64,000 bases of DNA from Alphaproteobacteria bacterium (GTDB taxonomy: Bacteria; Pseudomonadota; Alphaproteobacteria; SHVR01): the NCBI GenBank assembly GCA_009694185.1, contig SHVR01000001.1:62001-126000 (forward strand), in the 5' to 3' direction. Under the pieces are notes generated by a model. That model had not been told where the DNA came from. It ran no database searches and was given only the letters and a program-made list of their open reading frames with translations. Position numbers and translations under genes: made by a program. This document shows positions 57,522 through 64,000 of this stretch, in pieces (positions within the stretch are counted from its first letter, which is position 1; every line of letters starts with the position of its first letter).

Positions 57522-59204
57522 ATGGCCAGCACGATGCAAAGCGACATCGACATTGCCCGCGCGGCCACCCTCAAACCGATTTCGGCGATCGGCGAGCGAC
57601 TGGGTCTCGCGGCCGATTCCCTGATCCCCTATGGCCGCAACAAAGCGAAGCTCGAGCCGGCGGCGCTCGCGGGCCTAGGCGGTCGGCCGGATGGCAAGCT
57701 GATCCTGGTGACCGCCATGACGCCGACGCCGGCGGGCGAGGGCAAGACGACGACCACCGTTGGCCTCGGCGACGCCTTGAACCGGATCGGCAAGCGGGCC
57801 GCCATTTGCCTGCGCGAACCCAGTCTCGGCCCCTGCTTCGGGCAGAAGGGCGGCGCCGCCGGCGGCGGCTACGCCCAGGTCGTGCCCATGGAAGACATCA
57901 ACCTGCATTTCACCGGCGATTTTCATGCCATCGGGGCAGCCCACAACCTGCTCGCCGCCATGCTCGACAACCATGTTTATTGGGGGAACGCGTTGGCGCT
58001 CGACACCAGGCGCATCACCTGGCGGCGGGTGGTCGACATGAACGACCGCGCCCTCCGCGACATCGTCGCCTCGCTCGGTGGTGTCGCCAACGGCTTTCCG
58101 CGCCAAACGGGGTTCGACATTACGGTCGCCTCGGAAGTCATGGCGATCCTGTGCCTCGCGACCGGTCTCGACGACCTCGAACGCCGGCTCGCCGCCATCG
58201 TGGTGGGCGAGACACGCGAGCGTCAGGCCGTCACGGCGGGCGACCTGAAGGCCGCCGGCAGCATGGCGGTCCTCCTCAAGGACGCCTTGTTGCCCAATCT
58301 GGTCCAGACCCTGGAAAACAATCCGGCCTTTGTGCATGGCGGCCCCTTCGCCAACATTGCCCATGGCTGCAATTCGGTGATGGCGACCCGGACGGCCCTC
58401 AAATTGGCCGACTATGTCGTCACCGAGGCCGGTTTCGGGGCCGATCTCGGCGCCGAAAAGTTCTTCGACATCAAATGCCGCAAGGCGGGCTTAAGCCCTG
58501 ACGCGGCGGCCCTGGTGGCGACCGTGCGCGCCCTCAAGATGCATGGCGGCGTGGCGCGCGAGGCACTCGGCCGGGAAGACGTGCGCGCGGTCGAACGCGG
58601 TCTCGCCAATCTCGGCCGCCATCTCGCCAACATGCGCCGCTTCGGCGTGCCGGTCGCGGTCGCCATAAACCGCTTTGTCGACGATACCCCAGCGGAACTC
58701 GAGGCCGCGCGCCGTTTCTGCCAGGCCCAGGGTGTCGAAGCCCATGTTTGCACGCACTGGGCCGAGGGTGGCGCCGGCGCCGAAGCGTTGGCGCGCACCA
58801 TCGTCGGCCTAGCCGAATCGGCTACCCAGCGCTTTAAACCCCTTTATGGCGACGACATGCCGCTCTGGGATAAGGCCCGGACCATCGCCCAGTCGATCTA
58901 TGGCGCCGCCGACATTGCCGCCGACGCCGCGGTCAAGAACCAGTTCGAGCGCTATCAGAGGGCGGGATATGGCTGGTTTCCCGTCTGCATGGCCAAGACC
59001 CAATACAGCTTCTCGACCGACCCGAACGCCAAGGGTGCGCCCGAGGGCCATGTCATCCAGATTCGCGAGGCGCGATTGGCGGCGGGGGCCGAGTTCATCG
59101 TGGCCATTTGCGGCGACGTCATGACCATGCCGGGCCTACCCCGGGTGCCGGCGGCCGAGGCCATCCGGCTCGACGAGCGGGGCCAGGTGCGAGGGCTCTT
59201 CTGA
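57522..59204 (+). CDS. fhs: formate--tetrahydrofolate ligase
   Basis: [83 protein letters not shown]. Confidence 0.97.
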   Translation: MASTMQSDIDIARAATLKPISAIGERLGLAADSLIPYGRNKAKLEPAALAGLGGRPDGKLILVTAMTPTPAGEGKTTTTVGLGDALNRIGKRAAICLREPSLGPCFGQKGGAAGGGYAQVVPMEDINLHFTGDFHAIGAAHNLLAAMLDNHVYWGNALALDTRRITWRRVVDMNDRALRDIVASLGGVANGFPRQTGFDITVASEVMAILCLATGLDDLERRLAAIVVGETRERQAVTAGDLKAAGSMAVLLKDALLPNLVQTLENNPAFVHGGPFANIAHGCNSVMATRTALKLADYVVTEAGFGADLGAEKFFDIKCRKAGLSPDAAALVATVRALKMHGGVAREALGREDVRAVERGLANLGRHLANMRRFGVPVAVAINRFVDDTPAELEAARRFCQAQGVEAHVCTHWAEGGAGAEALARTIVGLAESATQRFKPLYGDDMPLWDKARTIAQSIYGAADIAADAAVKNQFERYQRAGYGWFPVCMAKTQYSFSTDPNAKGAPEGHVIQIREARLAAGAEFIVAICGDVMTMPGLPRVPAAEAIRLDERGQVRGLF

Positions 59205-59250
59205 CGCGCCCGAACATTACAAAGAATCCACTTCTATTTTAATCAAGTCA

Positions 59251-59383
59251 CCGGTAAGAGTCCGGTCGCGACGGGGTGGAAAATTCGCGCACCGCCAGAA
59301 GTGACGCGCGGTGCGGTAGACGGGCGGGGTTTCAAGTCGATAACCGGCAACTCTGGCCGGGCCGTAACGGGAGTTGGAGGACG
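59251..59383 (+). ncRNA. candidate structured 5' leader of the glucan synthase gene (unassigned class)
   Basis: Long-range stem AGAGTCCGGT (59257-59266) / ACCGG-CA-ACTCT (59343-59354) enclosing hairpin CGCACCGC (59288-59295) / GCGGTGCG (59308-59315); 278-nt gap before the ATG. Confidence 0.4.
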
Positions 59384-59482
59384 CGGCGGCCGCGAGGTGC
59401 CCGCGAGACGGGTGAAGTGCGGATCATGGGGGCCAAGTGGCGCCGAGGTCAGGGTCTGAAAGGACACCCGGACGAACCGACA

Positions 59483-62089
59483 ATGACGATGAATAAGTTG
59501 AATGCGGCCATCGTTTCCCTGCTCTTGATCGCGACCGTCGCCGGTTGGGGTGCCCCGCATTGGCTGGCGCCCGAGACGCCGTCGGTCGCCAAGTTGCGCG
59601 GCCTTTCCTTCAGCCCCTACCGCGATGACCAATCGCCGCAAGCCGATCGCCACCCGGACCCCTTGGAGATCGACCGGGACTTGCGGCTGGTGAAGCCGAT
59701 CGCCAATCAGGTGCGCACCTACAGCATGCTGGACGGGCTCGGCGATATTCCGCGCCTCGCCCAGAAGCACGGCATGACGGTCACCGCGGGTGCGTGGATC
59801 GACGGGCGGGGCGAACGCAACGAGCGCGAATTGCACGGCCTGGTGCAAGCCGTCCGCCAGAGCCCGAACATCAAACGGGCCTTGGTCGGCAACGAGACGC
59901 TGCTGCGCAACGACGTGTCGGTGGCCGAGCTCATCCGCTATATCCGGCGCGCGCGCCTCGCCGTCGACGTCCCCGTCAGCACCGCCGAGACATGGCATAT
60001 CTGGCTGAAATACCCGGCGCTGGCGGCGGAAGTGGACTATATCACGGTCCACATCCTGCCCTACTGGGAAGGCATCCCGGTCGTCGACAGCATTGCCTAT
60101 ATCGACATGCGCATGCGGCAATTGCGCGCCGCCTATCCGAACAAGCCAATCGTTCTCGGCGAGGTGGGCTGGCCGAGCCAGGGCCGCGACCGGCGCCAGG
60201 CGCAAGCGTCGCCCGAGAATCAGGCTTGGTTCCTCGATGCCTTCGCCCGCGACGCGGAGAAGAAGGGTTACGACTATTTCGTCATCGAGGCGTTCGACCA
60301 GCCCTGGAAAGCCGGCAGCGAGGGCGCGGTCGGCATGTATTGGGGTCTTTTTGACGGGGCGCGTAACGCCAAACTGGCGCTCGGCCCCTATGCGGCGCCG
60401 GAACCGGTTTGGCCGAAGCTTGCCGCCTGGACGATCCTGATCGCCATCGGCCCGCTGCTGTTGTTCTTGCATGCCCAGCGCCATATGCGGCCCGTGGGCC
60501 GCGCCTTCGTCGCGGTCGCGATCCAGGCGGTCGCGGGATTCTTGGTTTGGGCTGTCCACGTAGCAACCAGCGAATATCAGACGACGGCAACGATTGCGAC
60601 CTGGGTCTTGTTGTCGCTCTTCCTTGTCTTGCTGCTCGTTTATCTTCTGGTCGAGGCGTTTGATACCGCCGATCTGATGTGGCGCGAGCGCCGGCTGCGC
60701 CACTTCCCGTCCGTGGCACCCAACCGCGATGGGCCGCGGCCTAGGGTATCGATCCATGTGCCGATCTATAACGAGCCGCCGCAGATGGTGATCGAGACCC
60801 TGCGGGCGCTCCGGGCGCTCGATTATCCCGACTATGAGATCCTGGTGATCGACAACAACACCAAGGACCCGGCGGTGTGGCGTCCGGTCGAGGCCTATTG
60901 CGCCGGTCTCGGCGACAATGTCCGCTTCTTCCACCTCGATCATTGTCCCGGCTTCAAGGCGGGTGCCCTCAACTATCTCCTGGCCCAGACCGATCCCGCG
61001 GCCGAGATCGTCGCCGTCATCGACAGCGATTACATCGTCGATCCGACATGGCTGGATTCCCTGGTGCCGTATTTTGCCCGGCCGGAGGTCGGCCTGGTTC
61101 AGGCGCCGCAGGATTACCGCGACGGCCCCGAGAACCCCTTCAAGACGCTCTGCGACTGGGAATATGCCGGCTTCTTCCGTATGGGCATGGTCCAGCGCAA
61201 CGAGCACAACGCCATCATCCAGCATGGCACCATGACCATGATCCGCCGGACCGCCCTCGATGCGGTCGGCGGCTGGGGCGAGTGGTGCATCACCGAGGAC
61301 GCGGAACTTGGCCTCAAGCTGTTCGCGGCCGGCTGGGAAGCGGTCTACACACCCGAGAGCTATGGTCGGGGCCTCACTCCCGACAGCTTCGCCGCCTATA
61401 AGAGCCAGCGTTATCGCTGGGCTTATGGCGCGGTCCAGATCATGAAGCGGCATTTGGACTGCCTGCTGACCGGCGCCGGCACAAAGCTCACCGGATGGCA
61501 GCGCTGGTACTTCGTCGCCGGCTGGGCGCCCTGGCTGGTGGACGGGTTGAACCTGGTTTTCACCGGATTGGCGCTGGTCTGGACCCTCGGCCTCCTGGTC
61601 GTCCCGGCTTATGTCGACACCCCCCGCACGCTTCTGATGGCGGCACCCCTCGCCTTGTTCGCCTTCAAGCTCGCGAAGACGGGCTATGCCTATTCGGCGC
61701 GCGTGGGTGCCGGTTTTGGGCAGAGTCTGGGCGCGGTGTTCGCCGCCACCGCCCTCTCGCACGCCATCTCCCGGGCGGTGATCGCGGGCGCGTTCACGTC
61801 CAACAGGCCGTTCCTGCGCACTCCCAAATGCCAGAACCGGCCGGCGATCGTCCAGGCACTGGCGGCGGCGCTGGAGGAGTGCGCCTTGCTCGCTCTCCTG
61901 CTGGCGGGTGCCGCCGGGACATGGATCATGCATCGCTGGGAGCGGCCGGAGTCAATGCTTTGGGTTGTCTGTCTGCTGGTGGCGGCCGTGCCCTATGCCT
62001 CGGCCCTGGGGATGGCGCTCGTAAACGCCCTGCCATCGCTCGGTTGGGCGCGCGCGCGGCTGCCGGTCTTTGCCTCGGAGGCCCGCTAG
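59483..62089 (+). CDS. GH17-like glucanase domain fused to GT2 family glucan synthase (NdvB/NdvC-like)
   Basis: GH17-like N-part: LRGLSFSPYRDD, ALVGNETLLRND, VLGEVGWPSQGR; GT2: VSIHVPIYNEPPQMVIETLRAL, VIDSDYIVDPTWL, ITEDAELGLKL, QRYRWAYGAVQ. Confidence 0.9.
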   Translation: MTMNKLNAAIVSLLLIATVAGWGAPHWLAPETPSVAKLRGLSFSPYRDDQSPQADRHPDPLEIDRDLRLVKPIANQVRTYSMLDGLGDIPRLAQKHGMTVTAGAWIDGRGERNERELHGLVQAVRQSPNIKRALVGNETLLRNDVSVAELIRYIRRARLAVDVPVSTAETWHIWLKYPALAAEVDYITVHILPYWEGIPVVDSIAYIDMRMRQLRAAYPNKPIVLGEVGWPSQGRDRRQAQASPENQAWFLDAFARDAEKKGYDYFVIEAFDQPWKAGSEGAVGMYWGLFDGARNAKLALGPYAAPEPVWPKLAAWTILIAIGPLLLFLHAQRHMRPVGRAFVAVAIQAVAGFLVWAVHVATSEYQTTATIATWVLLSLFLVLLLVYLLVEAFDTADLMWRERRLRHFPSVAPNRDGPRPRVSIHVPIYNEPPQMVIETLRALRALDYPDYEILVIDNNTKDPAVWRPVEAYCAGLGDNVRFFHLDHCPGFKAGALNYLLAQTDPAAEIVAVIDSDYIVDPTWLDSLVPYFARPEVGLVQAPQDYRDGPENPFKTLCDWEYAGFFRMGMVQRNEHNAIIQHGTMTMIRRTALDAVGGWGEWCITEDAELGLKLFAAGWEAVYTPESYGRGLTPDSFAAYKSQRYRWAYGAVQIMKRHLDCLLTGAGTKLTGWQRWYFVAGWAPWLVDGLNLVFTGLALVWTLGLLVVPAYVDTPRTLLMAAPLALFAFKLAKTGYAYSARVGAGFGQSLGAVFAATALSHAISRAVIAGAFTSNRPFLRTPKCQNRPAIVQALAAALEECALLALLLAGAAGTWIMHRWERPESMLWVVCLLVAAVPYASALGMALVNALPSLGWARARLPVFASEAR

Positions 62090-62158
62090 ACCGTTCGCTG
62101 GGCGTCGTTTGGCGGCCACGGCATCGCCCGCGGGCTGATCGCCTTATGCCTTTGGGCC

Positions 62159-63847
62159 ATGCCGGTCATGGCCCAGGACCGCGCCGAGCCCGAGGGGCCG
62201 GGCGGCGGGTGGGCCAAGCCTGCCGTCGCGGGCTTCCGGCACATGATCGTGGCCGCCCACCCGCTCGCCGCCGGCGTGGGGCTCGCCACGCTCAGGGCCG
62301 GTGGCAGTGCCGCCGATGCCGCCATTGCCGCCGCTGTGGCCCTGACGTTGGTGGAGCCGCAATCCTCGGGCATCGGCGGCGGCGGCTTTCTCCTCCACTA
62401 CGATGCCGGCCGGCGGCAACTCGCGTCCTATGACGGCCGCGAGACGGCGCCGGCCTCGGCGACGCCCGATCTCTTCCTCGACCCGGCGGGCCTGCCGCTG
62501 GCTTCCGCCATCGTCATGTCGAGCGGCCGGTCGGTCGGCGTGCCGGGTCTGTTGCGTCTCCTGGAAGCGGTCCATCGCCGGCATGGGCGCCTCGCCTGGC
62601 CCGACCTGCTGCGCCCGACCATCGAACTCGCCGAGGCGGGCTTTCCCATCTCGGAGCGTCTCAGCCGTCTGATCAGGGTCACGCCCGGGCTCAAGGAGAA
62701 CCCCAGGGCGGCGGCCTATTTCCACGCGCCCGACGGTGCGCCGCTCGCCCGGGGCAGCCGGCTCCGCAATCCCGAACTGGCCGCGACGTTGCGGCAGGTC
62801 GCCCGGGAAGGGGCCGACGCCTTCTATAATGGCGCCATCGCGCGGGACATCGTGGCGGACGTGGCGGCGGCACCCTTGCCCGGCCGCATCAGCCTCGACG
62901 ATCTGCGGGACTATCGGGCAAAGGCCCGTCCGCCCGTCTGCGGCACTTATCGTGCCTGGCGGCTCTGCGGCTCCGGCCCACCCTCGTCGGGCGGCATCGC
63001 CGTCCTGCAGATCCTGGCCCTGGTCGAGCCGTTCGATGTCGGCGCCCTCGGCCCCGATACGCCGGCGGCGATCCATCTTTTGGCCGAGGCGAGCCGGCTT
63101 GCCTTCGCCGATCGCGATCAGTACCTCGCCGATCCCGACCGCGTTGCCGTGCCCATGTCAGGCTTGCTCGATCGCCACTATCTCGGGGCGAGGGCCAGGC
63201 TCATCGATCCGGTACGGAGCCTGGGCGTGGCACCACCCGGCGATCCACCCGGCCGGCAAGGCCAGTGGCTGGCACCCGACGCGGGCGAACGCCAGTCCGG
63301 CACGACCCATGTGGCCGTCGTCGATGGGGCGGGCAATGTCGTCGCCCTGACGGCCAGCGTCGAAGGGGCCTTCGGCAGCGGCCGGATGGTGCGGGGTTTC
63401 CTCCTTAACAACCAATTGACCGACTTCGCCTTCGAGTCCGCGCGGGGCGGTTTGCCGGTCGCCAACCGAGTGGAGGGGGGCAAGCGACCGCGCAGCTCCA
63501 TGGCGCCCATGATCGTCTTCGACGACAGCGGCCGGCCGGTCTTGACCCTGGGCTCGCCCGGCGGCGCCCAAATCATCCCTTATGTCGTCAAAGTGCTCAC
63601 GGGCCACCTGGACTGGGGCTTGACCCTCGATGCCGCCCTTGGCCTGCCCAACTGGGCCAATGCCAACGGCGACACCGTGCTGGAACAGGGCACGCCGATC
63701 GCCCGGCTCCGATCGGCGCTGGAGGCACTCGGTCACCAGGTCGTGGAACGCCCGCTCACCAGCGGCCTGGCCGCCATCGCCATTTCGCCGACGGGCCTCG
63801 TCGGCGCCGCCGATCCCAGGCGCGAGGGCGTGGCGCTTGGGGATTGA
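62159..63847 (+). CDS. ggt: gamma-glutamyltransferase family protein (start may lie upstream)
   Basis: MIVAAHPLAAGVGLATLRAGGSAADAAIAAAVALTLVEPQSSGIGGGGFLLHYD; SGTTHVAVVD nucleophile Thr; GSPGGAQII. Confidence 0.93.
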   Translation: MPVMAQDRAEPEGPGGGWAKPAVAGFRHMIVAAHPLAAGVGLATLRAGGSAADAAIAAAVALTLVEPQSSGIGGGGFLLHYDAGRRQLASYDGRETAPASATPDLFLDPAGLPLASAIVMSSGRSVGVPGLLRLLEAVHRRHGRLAWPDLLRPTIELAEAGFPISERLSRLIRVTPGLKENPRAAAYFHAPDGAPLARGSRLRNPELAATLRQVAREGADAFYNGAIARDIVADVAAAPLPGRISLDDLRDYRAKARPPVCGTYRAWRLCGSGPPSSGGIAVLQILALVEPFDVGALGPDTPAAIHLLAEASRLAFADRDQYLADPDRVAVPMSGLLDRHYLGARARLIDPVRSLGVAPPGDPPGRQGQWLAPDAGERQSGTTHVAVVDGAGNVVALTASVEGAFGSGRMVRGFLLNNQLTDFAFESARGGLPVANRVEGGKRPRSSMAPMIVFDDSGRPVLTLGSPGGAQIIPYVVKVLTGHLDWGLTLDAALGLPNWANANGDTVLEQGTPIARLRSALEALGHQVVERPLTSGLAAIAISPTGLVGAADPRREGVALGD

Positions 63848-63908
63848 ATGTGCCACGCCATTCGCTGTTATGGTGACGCCTAACGCAAGCAATAGGCGGA
63901 CCTAGCCA

Positions 63909-64000
63909 ATGCGCTTCGCGTCTCTCGTCGAACGTATCGCCGGCCCCGGGGCCGGGGCATGGCGTGTCCATACCCGCGCCCGCGAGCTCGCCGCCGAAGG
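63909..64000 (+). CDS. PLP-dependent aminotransferase class I/II, N-terminal fragment
   Basis: MRFASLVERIAGPGAGAWRVHTRARELAAEG; cut by the window end. Confidence 0.55.
   Translation, partial: MRFASLVERIAGPGAGAWRVHTRARELAAE

Noticed and set aside
59243-61933. 896-aa minus-strand ORF antisense to the glucan synthase
   Set aside because: Low-complexity, Arg/Gly/His/Asp/Gln-rich translation without recognisable motifs; GC-rich shadow ORF of a clearly coding + strand gene.

Overview
GC-rich, gene-dense chromosomal window that looks like a Rhodospirillales-type alphaproteobacterium (inferred from gene content and order only). I saw no rRNA, tRNA, CRISPR array, phage or transposase. The left half is mainly core genes: mrp/apbC-hflK-hflC-DUF2065-degP, serB (opposite strand), miaA, ilvB-ilvN-ilvC, and a tightly packed mreB-mreC-mreD-mrdA-rodA run. 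That run continues, with stop/start overlaps, into an HPr-kinase::RapZ fusion gene, a PTS EIIA and an HPr. The right half is mainly accessory catabolism: CaiB/BaiF CoA-transferases, SDR, acyl-CoA dehydrogenase, MmgE/PrpD, amidohydrolases, Fe/2OG dioxygenases, LLM oxidoreductase, dienelactone hydrolase. It also has a divergent chromate-resistance locus (chrB/OCD/chrA facing a short ChrB-domain gene, an Fe-SOD::rhodanese fusion and a beta-propeller), a response regulator with a degenerate histidine-kinase-like neighbour, fhs, a GH17-GT2 glucan synthase behind a long structured leader, and ggt. Best candidates for new biology are (1) the HprK-RapZ fusion translationally chained to the elongasome operon, (2) the SOD-rhodanese fusion and operator in the chr divergon, (3) the structured leader upstream of the glucan synthase, and (4) the response regulator/pseudokinase pair with phased direct repeats. 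Several genes carry apparent single-base lesions, which could be real decay or assembly error. All calls come from reading motifs by eye; no database search was run.
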